From NCBI GenBank assembly GCA_022592435.1, contig JABYQS010000080.1, positions 1 through 64,000 of the forward strand: a stretch of DNA of 64,000 nt, given 5' to 3'. Below, one piece after another: positions 1 through 11,533 of the stretch (the stretch's first letter is position 1; every line of letters begins with the position of its first letter). Under the pieces are notes generated by a model that saw only the letters and a program-made list of their open reading frames with translations, was not told the origin of the DNA and did not search any database. Made by a program: the position numbers and the translations under genes. The stretch is from Cerioporus squamosus (taxonomy: Eukaryota; Basidiomycota; Agaricomycetes; Polyporales; Polyporaceae).

Positions 1-3000
1 AACTCCGTTAGAGTGGCCGTACACCCAGTCCACGAACGACGCGGAGATCAACGGAATTCGTCTCGGTATGTCCCACTTCTTACTACGACTTTAACGGAGA
101 TCTGATCGACCTGTCGTACAGCCTACATCTCCTTTGCTGCCAATCTGCTTGTGATAGCCTTGTGCGTATCCTTCCCTCCGGGTCGTTTCCTTCAAGCTGA
201 CGAACATGCGCAGCTTCCTCTGTTTCGTGGGCGTGTCCTATCAACTACCAGGCATGGCGGTCTCAGAGCGAGCAAGCGGGTTGACCAGTCAGATGAAGGC
301 AATGGGTCTTTTCGATTCGTCTCGAGTCATGTGCGTATAAAGCGTTGCTCTCACCTTCGAGCGAAAGCTCATGCCGCGCACAGATCGTGGCATCTCAGTC
401 TGTCATTAGCCTATCTGCCTGCATGGCTTATAATGGCCGGAATATGGAAGGTCAAGCTCTTCACAGGCACCAGCGCAGGGATCATGATCGCCATTCACAT
501 CCTTACCGGCCTCTCCCTCACAAGCTGGTCCATGTTCATCATGGCGCCTTTCGGGAAGAGTCCGCAGCTTGCCGCGATCGTCTCCACCATCCTCGCCTTG
601 GTATGGTGTGTCATTGGGATGGTCTGGACTCGCATCGCTACGTTCATCGCGTTTGTCCTCATCCTCTTCTTCCCGCCCATGTTTTTCCCGGTCGCTATCC
701 GATGTGTGGTTGGCTTCGAGATCACCCTCACGCCGACTTCAACGACCTGTCTCTGACCCGGAGTACTTCATTACGCTCTGGCCCCTCTTTCTGGCAGCTA
801 TCGTAAGTCCTTACTATCTTCCGTTATGCGTTCGCACCCACGACCGCAAACCTTGCCATCTACCGTCAGATCTCAATATTTGTATGGCCATGGCTGGGCG
901 CCCTTTGGGAACGGAGGCTTCACGGCGCGAGGAATCCGTCTAGCGGAGGCTGTTGTGGTCGACGAAGCAAGAAGCAAGACATGCCCGTGCTACCTCCGAA
1001 CGTCGCTATCTCTATCCGAAACCTTGGCAAGGATTTCCGCACCTCGATCTTCAAAGGGAAGGAGGGCACCGTCACGGCCATATCGGACTTGAGCCTCGAC
1101 ATCCCGAAGTATGGCATCTTCGTTATGCTTGGGCCCAACGGGTGCGTTGTTTGTCTGGTACCACCCGTTCCTTGAAACAGCGTCTGATGTGCGGTACGGC
1201 GATACAGAGCCGGAAAGTCCACGGTCATGTCCGTCCTCGGTGGTCTGACTGGTCGCACGCGAGGTACGGTCACGTTCGAAGGAGGCGTGCCCCAACCTCC
1301 GCGGGGAAGCATTGGCATCGTCCCCCAGAAGAATGTCCTCTTCCCAGAACTGACGTGTTATCAAACTCTCCAACTGTTCAAAACCATCAATCCGCAACTC
1401 GACAGCTCTGCTGACGAGGAGGACATCGTCCAGCTCCTGCGCGATTGCGATCTCGGGAGCAAGGTACACTACAATGCGGCCGCCCTGAGTGGTGGGCAGA
1501 AGCGGAAGTTGCAGCTTGCGATTGGTTTGGTCGGAGGGTCGAAAAGTGCGTCGCGATGTTGTTTGATACGACATGGTACTAACCAGAGCTACCACATCGC
1601 AGTTGTTCTCGTCGACGAGGTGAGTCTCTGCTTTATTCAAGCAGTCATATACTTACCATTCCTGCAGTGCACTTCGGGAGTGGATCCCCTCTCACGAAGG
1701 TCTATCTGGAAGACCTTGACAGCAGTCAAGAACGACCGTACGATCGTCTTCACCACCCACGTACGTGTTGTCCTGACATTGAGTACCATGCAGCGTCGGA
1801 TCTGACCGTCGTCGACAGTTCCTCGATGAAGCAGATCTGTTGGCCGATGAGATCGCCGTGCTTGCCGCCCCAGGCAAGCTTGTCGCCCACGGCAATCCGG
1901 TGACCTTGAAGTCGACCCTCGGTGACGGTTATACTATGAAAGTCACATACCGTACCTCCGACGAGAAGGTGTCCATTCATGACTCCACTGCGTTGCTGGA
2001 CATTGTCCGGCGCATTGCGCCCCAGACCCAGGTTTCCGTAGCAGGCCCTGATGAGCTCGCCTACCATCTGAAGACCCACGATCCCACCGTAGTCCGGCAA
2101 GTCCTCGAGGCTGTCGAGCGGGAGAAAGACGCGCTGCAAATCGCGTCTTATGCCGTCTCTGCTACGTCCATCGAGGACATCTTCCTCGAGTTGATGCAAG
2201 AGGCCGAGCAAAAGCAGACAGATGACTTGGATGCGGAGAAAGGCGAAGAACCTACATCTGCTCTGGGAACGCCTGAGCTCCCCGTCCTCTCCCCGGCGAA
2301 CGTCGAGCTGACGAGCGGCACCCGACGCTCCGTCCTGGGCCAAGCTCTGACGATCTTCCACAAGCGTATCCTCATCGCACGCCGTAGCTGGCTATCTTAC
2401 GTCCTCGCCATGGGTGTCCTGGTCGTTGCCGCATGTGTACCGCTGAAGTTCGTCCCGCGGAACCAAGAGGCATGCCAAGTCACAGCGACGAACGTCTTCG
2501 ATTCCCCGCTGTTCTTGCCACTCTCATCCCTCGGCTTCTCCTTCACCACCAGCATTCCAGGCTTCCTCCCGATTGTCTCGCCTCCGGGTATCCTCTCCGC
2601 CCTCGGAAACTCGACGAGCGCGCTCACAGTGCAAACGCTCCCGGACAACGCAAGCTTTGTGAACGAGATCAACCAGAACTTCATCAGGGATGAGATGGTG
2701 GACTCTCGGTCGACTTGCAGTCCGGCTCGGCGCTATTGGCGTATAACGCAGAGTTCAGGACATCCGGTCCTATATACCTCAACACCATCTCGAACCTGCT
2801 CTACAACAAGGCTCTGAACGATACCGGGAAAGCGATTGCCTCTCCGAAGCTCATCACACCGACTTGGGCAGCTTCCCAACGATCAGTGCGGGAAACCTGA
2901 AGCCGCTCGAGTGGGCTGCGTTCTTTGGTGCAGCTATGGTGCGTCATGGTCCCGATATACTGATGTCTCTTACTGAGTCTTGATGTTGTGGTGCTGACCG

Positions 3001-5137
3001 TGATGGCAGGCGGTCTTCCCAGCGTTCTTCACGCTATACGTCGCGCAAGAGCGGCGGTCGTCGGTACAGGCGATGCAGTTCTCCAACGGGCTGTCCAACC
3101 CCGCTGGCTTGTGGCTCGGACACCTGCTCTTCGACTCGATCTTCGGTGTTGTGTGTGCCACGATCCTCACGATTGTGTTCGCGGCGAAGTCGACGTTGTT
3201 CCAGGGACTTGGGTACCTGGTGAGTGCTCATCCACATCTCAGCCTTAGACCTCGGGGATAGCAGTCGATGTCTGACTTAAACCTTTCGTATGGCCAGTGG
3301 TTCATTATGGTGCTATACTCCTATACTGGCATACTGTTCGCATATCTCGTGTCTGTCTGGATAACCAACCCATTGGCCGCGTTCGCTGTAACTGCAGTCT
3401 ACCAACTCATAGTCTTCGGAGTGCGTGCATTCTTCAGGTTCTAATTACCAGGCCGATGACATCCCAACTGTTTCTCTACAGCTGTACCTCGCAGCATACA
3501 TGCTCTCGCTCACCTACTCAAAAGCTGTCCAGTCAGGCAGGAACATCAACATCATCCGTAAGTCCCAGCTGTCCCTCCGACAAGCATCCTCTCCTGCATA
3601 CTGACACGCCATGCAGACTTCACGATGTCCCTTCTCTCTCCCGCACTGAACGTCGTCCGCGCGTCCTTCGTCTCCGTCAACCTCTTCTCCCTCCTCTGCG
3701 ATGGCAGCGCACACGTCCCCACCTCCTCTCTGGGCAGCATCACGCGCTTCGGCGGGCCCATTCTCTACCTCATCCTCTACGGCCTCGCGCTCTTCGGCAT
3801 CCTCGTCTACGTCGACTCCGGCTCCGTCTGGAAGCAGAAGATGCTCGCCCGTGCCAGGCGCCGTCGGGCCCAAACCGAGAGTGCCCCCAGCAGTGCCAAT
3901 GCGAGCCACAAGCAGAAGGCAGACGTCCTAGTGGAGGCGGAGGAAGTGCCGGAGTCGCAGAACGCGCTGCGCGTGCTCGACGTGTCGAAGTCGTTCGGAC
4001 GCGCGGGGAAGGTCGTCGACTCGGTCAGCTTCGGCGTCGCGCAGGACACCATCTTCGCGCTGCTGGGCCCGAACGGCGCAGGCAAGACCACGACGTTCAA
4101 CATGATCCGTGCGTTGCGTCGTTGTTCATCGCCTGAATCACTGACAGCTGAATGATACCAACGATCAGGCGGCGACCTTCTCCCCGACGCGGGCGAGATC
4201 CTGATTAACGGCCATTCCATCGTCCGACACACCCAGCAGGCCCGTCTGTCGCTCGGTGTTTGCCCGCAGTTCACCGCGATCGACGCGCAGCTCACCGTGC
4301 GCGAGCACCTGCACGTGTATGCGCGCCTCAAAGGCCTGCGCAGGGGCGCGAAGACACAGCAGAATGTCCATGCGATCATGCTCGCGACGGGTCTGGACGC
4401 GTACGCGGACCGTCTGGCGAGCAAGTTGTCGGGTGGAAACCAGCGGAAGTTGGCGTTGGCGATTGCGCTCATTGGTGCGTGTCTTTTTGCAGCATATGCG
4501 TAGGATAGGGACTGATGCGTATGGACATGGGCAGGAAACCCATCTGTGATCCTCATTGACGAGTTCTCGACGGGCGTGGACGCCAAGATGAAGCGCGACA
4601 TGTGGAGCACGCTCAAGAACATCGCGCACGGCAAGGCGATCGTCATTACCACCCGTGCGTCCTGCCCTTCCATCCTCCTTGCACTGACTGACCGCGTTTC
4701 CTCAAGACTCCATGGAGGAAGCCTCCACACTCGCCAACAAGGTTGGCATCCTCGCGAGACGCATGCTCGCCGTGGGCCCGACCGACACGCTCATCTCGCG
4801 CTACGCACGCTACCTCGTGCACTTCCCCTGCCGCACGCGCGAGGACATCCTCCGTGCGCAGGCGCTGATGGCGCGCATCCCGGGAGCGAAGCTAGCGGAT
4901 GACGTCGCGACCCGGTTTGAGGTGCCGGTGGGGAACGGGTTGTCGCTCGCGCAGTTGTTCGGGATCGTCGCGGAGGCTACAGCGCAGGAGGGCATAGATG
5001 GACGTAGAGGTGGGAGCGGCGAGTGGGCGGTGGAGGAGGCGAGCCTGGAGAGTGTCTTTATGAAGGTCATCAGGGAGAATGAGGTCGAGGAGGGCGATGG
5101 AGAGGCACGGGCGAGGAGAGGCTGGTGGAGGGTGTGA
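1..5137 (+). CDS. ABCA-type full-size ABC transporter (copy 1), 5' truncated, with apparent frameshifts
   Basis: Integral membrane ABC exporter of the ABCA type, arranged TMD1-NBD1-TMD2-NBD2; family members usually move lipids or other hydrophobic substrates. The window opens inside TMD1, so the start is missing. NBD1 has Walker A GPNGAGKST (codon split by an intron near 1141-1208), signature LSGGQKRKL and Walker B VLVDECTSGVDP. NBD2 has GPNGAGKTTTF, LSGGNQRKL and LIDEFSTGVDAK. About fifteen short introns match those of the complete paralogue at 57754-63600. Compared with that copy, the frame breaks three times: a net +1 between 721 and 762 giving TGA at 754-756, a missing base near 2694-2698, and another near 2855-2861. 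Beyond each break the expected protein resumes in another frame. It may be a decaying duplicate, or the assembly may contain indels. Identity is certain; functionality is not. Stop codon at 5135-5137. Confidence 0.9.
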
Positions 5138-5339
5138 ATGTCGCTTTGCTGAGGTTCTGGTTCACGATTTCACGAATGATACCCCCGCTACATACCCTCA
5201 CATGTTGCGCCATCTGAGTGTATGCTTGATTACACGAACGGCTACAATGATGAGTACTGTACAACATGGGATTCCATACCGGTGGTTTGACTTCTGCAAC
5301 GCATATACCCAGTTCTCCAGAGTTCAGACAGCGATACAC

Positions 5340-6109
5340 TCACGGGTTGACAAGCTGCTCAACCCACAACTCCCCCTGTCGCCTGAACACAATCCTCTTG
5401 TTCGGCTGGATACCCAGTGCGACCCAGTCGACCTGCACGGGCTCGAACAGCATGAGAGCGAAGTTACGGAGCGAAATTTCGAGGTTTCTCTTATCCTCGT
5501 CCGTCTTCGCCTCGTCCTCCAGCGGCACTGACTGAGTCCACCCCTTCTGCTCCTCGTAGCTGCTGATTGGTGTACCGGGCGGGTTGGGGGTGCACCAGCT
5601 CGCGCGCATCTCGGGCTTCATCCCCGCAAAGACCTCCTTCCTCTTCGCTTCCCAGTTGAAGCCCTGCTTCGCCAGCAAATTGAGCGCGATCGCCTCGTCA
5701 GGAATGGGGGTTGGGGAGGATATCCCGGGGGTGGGAGAGGGGTGAATGTGCGCGAAGCCGGTGATTCGGAACTGGTCCTGGGAGCCTTCCATCCACCAGC
5801 AGAGCTCGACGCGCTGGTTCCCGTGTACCTGCGAAACCTTCGGAGTGCGCGTGTCGGTGGAGGTGACGAGGAGGGGGAGGTCGTCGCGTCCTTCTGGGCT
5901 GAGGAAGCCGCGATGGACTTGAGAGCGGACGCGTGGGGTGTTCGTCGCGTCGATCGTCGCGACCTGGTATACTGCACGTATTGAGGTCAGGATCGACCGC
6001 GGTTCAGAATGTACGGGGTGCATATATGCGTACTGATCTTGCCCTTGTTATCGGGAAGGCTGAGAGCCTTGTTTATGGCTTCAATCCAGCGCGGGGCAGA
6101 AGACGCCAT
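5340..6109 (-). CDS. Pyridoxamine 5'-phosphate oxidase-like flavoprotein (Alr4036 family)
   Basis: Predicted soluble FMN-binding split-barrel protein of the Alr4036-type pyridoxamine-phosphate-oxidase-like family (about 235 aa). The start at 6109 reads MASSAPRWIEAINKAL. Exon 1 runs 6109-6034 and exon 2 runs 5971-5340, joined by a 62-nt intron (donor GTACGC, acceptor GTGCAG) that gives KIIYQVATID across the junction. The body shows the family features YQVATID, PRVRSQVHRGF, VELCWWMEGSQDQFRI and, near the C terminus, VDWVALG followed by a basic, Arg-rich finish. It converges with the ABC transporter (202-nt gap) and diverges from the RCC1 gene, whose ATG lies 241 nt away, so the two probably share a compact promoter. 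The substrate is unknown; many family members are heme- or flavin-binding rather than true PdxH enzymes. Confidence 0.85.
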
Positions 6110-6350
6110 GATCAGCGAGAGAGCAGGGTATATGCGGAGGGGATGGTGGTGGTACTGGTCAGAAAAGCACCCGCGCGTACATAGCATGCGATCGACGTCA
6201 TTGATCGGCGCTTCTCCTTGTCGGCCTGCGGCGAGCGGCTTCAAGCTGACCATCTCTTACCGTCCGATTGTTACCGCAGGACCATCTAGGACCATCATCC
6301 ATCTACGGACCCAGCTGGACTCACACATGTAACCAGGCCGGCGACTTACC

Positions 6351-7667
6351 ATGTCCTCAGTATCCCTTTTTGCCGCAGGGTCGAATGCACGCGGCCAGCT
6401 CGCCACTGGAGACACTGAAGACGCACATCGTTTCCTCCCATGCATCTTCACCGGCCATCCTCCAGGCACCCTGCCGAACCATGGCGCTGCAGTAGAACAA
6501 CTCGCATGCGGGGCGAACCACACGCTAGCCCTCCTGCGCTCGGACGACGGGAAGACGGAGCTATGGGGCTGCGGTGACGGAAGCAAGGGACAACTAGGGC
6601 CATCGTATGTCGTGCACACGGAGAAGGGAGATGAGAATGTTTGCGCAGTCTTCCGCCAGCTCGAGCTGCCCTCGCAAGTTGCTGGAGCAGGATCCCTGGA
6701 CGGCTTCACGGTACGCCTGATCGCTGCTGGTTGGGAAACGTCTTACGTCGTGCTGTCGCGTCCGGAGCGCAGTGAAGTGCTCCTCTCGATGGGCGCGAAC
6801 GACTTCGGTAACCTCGGGGTCGGTGCGTGTGGTGCAGCTCGCTCAAAGCACAGTCTCCATGCCGTTGATCTGTTCAGCGTCCTCCCGTCCGACGAGGCGC
6901 GTTCCGGAACTACGTTGAAGATCCTCTCGCTCTCGGCGGGTCCCCACCACACCATCGTCCGCCTAAGCTTCACCTACCCGGACGGTTCACGTCGTGTGTT
7001 CCTGGCGGGCTGGGGAGCGGCACGACATGGCCAGCTTGGCCCCATCCTGAACACATCAGGTCGCCCCATCCAGTCCACATCTTCACCTCACCTCATCCCA
7101 CTCGACTCTCCCGAGGATATAACGGACATCGCGACAGGCAACCAGCATACAGCCTTTGTGCGCTCGTCTGGTCATCTTCACGCACTCGGCTCCAACCGCA
7201 AAGATCAGCTGTCCGGCATCGAGTCGCTTACCGGAGTAAGGCAGCTTGGCTGCACATGGAACGGGACGTATGCGCTCTTGGAATCCGGAGACGTCGTCGC
7301 GGCGGGGAGCAACACGCACTCCCAGCTCGGCCGCGGTTCTGTGACGCACGAGAGACAAGGCACGCTCGCGCCCGTACAATTCCCCCTCGCGCTCGCCCCA
7401 GGACAAGTTTCGCGGCTCGCGTGCGGGAGCGAGCACGTTCTCTGCATACTTGACCGGTCCTCGGGGCTCGTGCAGCGGGAGGTGTGGGGCTGGGGCTGGA
7501 ACGAGCATGGCAACCTTGGGACGGGCGGGACGGACGATGTTGGTATCCCTGTCAGGATCTGGCCTCCTCCGCCCCTGATCGTGCTGGAAGGGGAGACCCC
7601 GGGCGATGTTCTCAACGTTTGGGCGGGGTGCGGGACCAGCTTCATACTCGTACGAAGGCAGCGATAG
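6351..7667 (+). CDS. ATS1: RCC1-repeat protein, Ats1/Kti13-like
   Basis: Intronless 438-aa beta-propeller protein that opens MSSVSLFAAGSNARGQLATG. RCC1-type blades recur, including ACGANHTLALL, LWGCGDGSKGQLG, AAGSNTHSQLG and ACGSEHVLCIL. The ending WGWGWNEHGNLG followed by AGCGTSFILV resembles the C-terminal signature of yeast Ats1/Kti13. In yeast, Kti13 partners Kti11/Dph3 in diphthamide synthesis and in Elongator-dependent modification of wobble uridine in tRNA. That role is inferred from similarity alone. A generic RCC1-like protein (for example SERGEF-like) is the alternative, but the N- and C-terminal resemblance favours Ats1. The 241-nt upstream gap is shared with the divergent flavoprotein gene. 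Having no intron is unusual in this window. Confidence 0.85.
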   Translation: MSSVSLFAAGSNARGQLATGDTEDAHRFLPCIFTGHPPGTLPNHGAAVEQLACGANHTLALLRSDDGKTELWGCGDGSKGQLGPSYVVHTEKGDENVCAVFRQLELPSQVAGAGSLDGFTVRLIAAGWETSYVVLSRPERSEVLLSMGANDFGNLGVGACGAARSKHSLHAVDLFSVLPSDEARSGTTLKILSLSAGPHHTIVRLSFTYPDGSRRVFLAGWGAARHGQLGPILNTSGRPIQSTSSPHLIPLDSPEDITDIATGNQHTAFVRSSGHLHALGSNRKDQLSGIESLTGVRQLGCTWNGTYALLESGDVVAAGSNTHSQLGRGSVTHERQGTLAPVQFPLALAPGQVSRLACGSEHVLCILDRSSGLVQREVWGWGWNEHGNLGTGGTDDVGIPVRIWPPPPLIVLEGETPGDVLNVWAGCGTSFILVRRQR

Positions 7668-9129
7668 ATTGGCCAAACGTTGCGACTTTACGCTCCAACG
7701 CTCAAGTCTCATCCGCCTTCTGTCTGCCTCCGTTCGTTACGACCGTATTGGACATCAGTGAACGCAACGCAGCTGTATCGCACGGTAAGTGTGCTCAACT
7801 CGGGCTCCCCTGCATGCCATTGACGACTTCTGATTTCCTACATACCTGCTGCAGGCTGCTGAATCAGTCTCGACTATCGCGGCGCACTATGATCGCGCGT
7901 GCGATACGTAACCCCGCCGGGTTGCTAGTTGAATGAACCCCTGACGTCAAGTTCGTTCTGCAATGAGCGAGATCCTCTGCCAGAGACCATACTACCTACC
8001 ATAGGTGATTGGGCCGATAGCGGCCCTTCAGCTTCCTCTACCAGCGCATCTCGGTCTTCCCACCTCACTCGACAATCTGTAGTCCAACGCAACATGGAGC
8101 ATACTCCGTCACGGGTACAACACCGTAACAGACTGTACCTGAGACAATCGACACCTGTTATTTTCTTCACGTTGCCAACGGAACTCCCGTGTCGGTGCCG
8201 GTCTAGGACCGACATGCCGAAGGAAGCTCACTGGGCATTTGCTTGGCCTTGGTTTTGTCGACTCTTGTCCTCAGGCCCAACTGCGTCACACTAGGCTTGA
8301 CGCTGGGCCCTAAAGGCCGTTAATTGGATGGTTGCCGTACATAGGCGGCTATATAGCACCAGTCGTCGCCTGCTGTCCCTTGCGCATCGCGATGACGGTC
8401 CATGTCTGCCCCGCGATGCTCGCCAGGGAACTGAACGCCACCAATCTGTTCCTACGGGCCATCTTCGGTCTTCCACACATTGTACATACGGGCGCGGGCA
8501 TTTGCAGCTTTCACGGCCCTCGGCATGACAAGATACACGCGGAGAACAGCGGGCAGCCATTCGCGGAGAAAATTAGAATAATTTTCAGCAACCCGCGCAG
8601 TCGGTTTACTGTACCATTCACCCGTTCCTGAGCTGCAACGCCGGGGCTTTCTTTCCTTTATCCTCGCGACTACCATTCTCCAGGTCGTCCGTGACCCTTC
8701 CATACCCTTGGCGTCCGGCCTTGGTCCCGCCGGGAACCTGAGCTCGCATCACTCTGCGGTCCAGGCAGTTCCACGCGTACTGGACGGACCAGCGGGAGGA
8801 TGGCAACCCTAGATGAACGCGATGATGCGCACAATTACAGGACATGCACGCGGATCGCGGAAAGCCTTATCCCTCGCTTCTGAGTGGGAACCTCAGAAAC
8901 TTTCTGGCGCGCGCCCTCAGTGGCCAGCGCAGCGCTCCGGCGAGCTGAACGCGTCCCGGACGCGGACGCGACTTATGTTATATACCAGGCGTGCCCCCCC
9001 ACGCACCCCGGGATGGTCTTTCCCGTCTGCTCTCTGTCCGTTCTTCACGTCTCCTAGGTTCCCTTGCAAGTCGTCCGGTTCGCCGTAATACGAGAGCTCC
9101 CTCGCGGCTCGCCGCAAGTCTAGATAATA
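7668..9129. other. Intergenic region without a supported gene
   Basis: About 1.5 kb. Open frames are short, lack recognisable domains and mostly overlap on opposite strands. A near-palindromic AT-rich element (AAAATTA-G-AATAATTTT) lies around 8570-8587. The right end contains the TATA-like box of the DUF6534 gene. I see no other structure. Confidence 0.6.
8979..8985 (+). promoter_or_regulatory. TATA-like box upstream of the DUF6534 gene
   Basis: TATATAC lies 145 nt upstream of the ATG at 9130 in an otherwise GC-rich stretch. It is a plausible core promoter, judged from sequence and position only. Confidence 0.4.
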
Positions 9130-11533
9130 ATGGCGTCAAACACGACTGCCACGCCCGTGGACCCTTTGGCGGCATTTCCTCATATCCCGGTTGACAATAC
9201 GCTCGGCGCATGGCTTCTGGGTGTCGTGGGTAGTCTTCTGTAAGTCGCGTTACTCTCGTCCAGCTTGGGAGGCTTGTGCTGAGGTGCGCCGTGTCAGCCT
9301 CAATGGCACGATCTTCCTCCAAGCATTCGAGTACTATCGACAGTTTCCGAAAGATCGCATGCTGTTGAAGATTTGGGTGCGTTTATGATTATGCTCTTCA
9401 GACGCGACATGTGGGTTAACACGCTGGGGCAGGTGTCCGCGGTGGTGTGCGTGTACTTCGTGGGTTGAGCGGAGCAGGCGCGTGCTGAACGTTAGCAGAT
9501 TCCTCGAGACGTTAACTTCGGCATTGATCATTCATACTGCGTGCGTATCGTGCGTTTCTCCGTCCGCGCAGTGTGCTGAAGCAAGCTACAGCTACTTCTA
9601 TCTTGTGACGAAATATTGGGAACCAACGTATTTCTTCGTAGAGCGGACCGTTTGGTGAGTGCGTCCTCTCTCGCATGCCTTGTTACCATGCTCATCGGCT
9701 TGCAGGTCAATAAATGTAAGACATCAGTGTCGCGTTGCACTAGATAGCCCCCGCTGATCGGCCTCTTGGTGTAGCTCCTACCTATTCCAGGTGTAAGTAC
9801 TACCGTGAAGGCATCTCGCTCGCCTATTGACACACTCTGCTTCTGCCAGTCGATAGCTGCGCTTATATCACAGTTGTGAGTGACCAGGTCGCACGCCCTC
9901 GTTCCCCGGCTGACCGTCTGGTTCCAGTTTCTTCGCGCGACGAGTGTGGATGAGTACGCGTCCCTATCCTCGAGGTATCGTGCGAGGCACTGAATCGGGC
10001 TCAGTTTCCCCCAAGTTCAGACTTCTAGTCGCAGTCGCAGTAAGTCTTCTCGCGTGCATGCGTCTGCCCCATTCGATTCTCACCATGCTCCGCAGATTGT
10101 GCTTATCACTGGGAACGTCGGTGAGCACATCCCATCCCTCGCGCTAACCACGCGTTCGCCGCTCATGTACTGGACCCACTCCCTCCCTGGCCTCCGCGGA
10201 ACTATGTAGGATGCTTCACTGGTACGTCCTCGCGCGTCTCGCTATCTCCGGACGCGCGTCATTGACTAGCTCTCTCTCAGCACTCTCCATCAAGATGTAC
10301 GCGCCATCCATCATTGACATGTGCGCCCGCTCACAATGCTTGTTCCGCTCCCACTTCCCAGGTTCAACTCGAAGACCGTGTCCGATTGGCTGGACTTTTC
10401 CGTGCGTGATGCCCCCCCGCTAACTGCTCGAGCGCTGACTGACTTCGCCTGGACCTGCTCCTCCGCGCATATTCGCTCGCGGCCGATTGCGCCCGTCCAC
10501 GTCTATACACGCAGTGGCTAGCCTCGCTGGGTTCCTCAATCCAAATGGCGGGAGACCTGATGATGACCGGCACCCTCATTTTCGTTCTCCGGCAGAGCCG
10601 GACAGGCATCAACCGGTGAGTCCCACTCCGCAGACTGTGTACCTAGCTCCCGCTTCCTCGGGCGTGGAGCGGAACGCGGTCATTAACTGAGCGTGTCGCT
10701 GGGTGCTTCTAGGACGGACTCGATGCTCGACATGTTGATCACCTATGCGGTTAGCACTGGTGCGTGGTTCTCTGTGTCCTCGGCGCTCAGTGCATCGCTG
10801 AACTGCGTGGTTACCTCACAGGGCTCATCACTTGGTGAGTATCTGTGATATGTGGTCGGATGTGATGGTGTGGCCGGATGACCTGACGGCTCTGTTTAGC
10901 GTCGTGCATATCCTGAACGTGGCGTTCGTGAGTGGTCTTGCAGATGCAGCGTGTTGTCGTTTGCTAACGCGGAAATGTATACCAGGCGATCAAGTACCCG
11001 GACAACTTCATCTATGCCGCATTGTCGTGCGTCCTGACGAAGCGTGCGTCTCCCACCGCTCCTCTTGGTCGCGGTCTACTGACCCTTGCTCCCGACCCAT
11101 TGCAGTGTATGCGAATACGTTCTTGGTAGCGTGAGTCCTCCTTCCTTCATCGGTATCACGCCACCCGCTCAGCTAACGTCGTCTTTAGCCTCAACACGCG
11201 CAAAACCTTGGGCATCCTCGGCGCCACAGGCGAGCAAGCCACGCCATACCACGCCGACAACGCACACCGCCTGCACCACGGCGGCGGGCCCATGAACATG
11301 CCAGTACGTCACGTCTGCTCGCAATCTGCTCGTCTCTGAAACTCGCCGCTCAATGCTGACAAAATCACGGTGTGCAGCTGTCGCAAGGGGTGACGCAGCC
11401 GACCGCGATCGAGCTCAAGGTCGTCACGGAGGTCATTACGGACAACGACGAGGACGAGATGATGTCGATGGAGCGGCGGCCGACGAAGCGGGCGCCGATG
11501 CGCAGGGAGGACTCGGACATGATGAGTCCTTGA
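9130..11533 (+). CDS. DUF6534 multi-pass membrane protein
   Basis: Seven-helix membrane protein of the basidiomycete-expanded DUF6534 type; its biochemical role is unknown. The start MASNTTATPVDPLAAF leads into the hydrophobic NTLGAWLLGVVGSLL. Diagnostic segments follow: AFEYYRQFPKDRMLLKIW, FLETLTSALIIHTA, FFARRVW, GDLMMTGTLIFVLRQSRTG and, near the end, YANTFLVALNTRKTL. The hydrophilic tail is rich in Met, Arg and acidic residues and stops at 11531-11533. At least ten introns of about 50-70 nt interrupt the gene. Exon 1 is 9130-9239. A 14-nt exon at 9433-9446 restores frame between LLKIW and FLETL. A 10-nt exon seems to follow ERTVW near 9707-9716, but the next exon (SYLFQ) is one base out of phase, so either the model or the sequence is wrong between about 9700 and 9795. 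Confidence 0.85.

Noticed and set aside
8570..8587. AT-rich near-palindrome as a possible terminator or transposon end
   Set aside because: Too short, single copy as far as I can see, and no target-site duplication or second inverted end.
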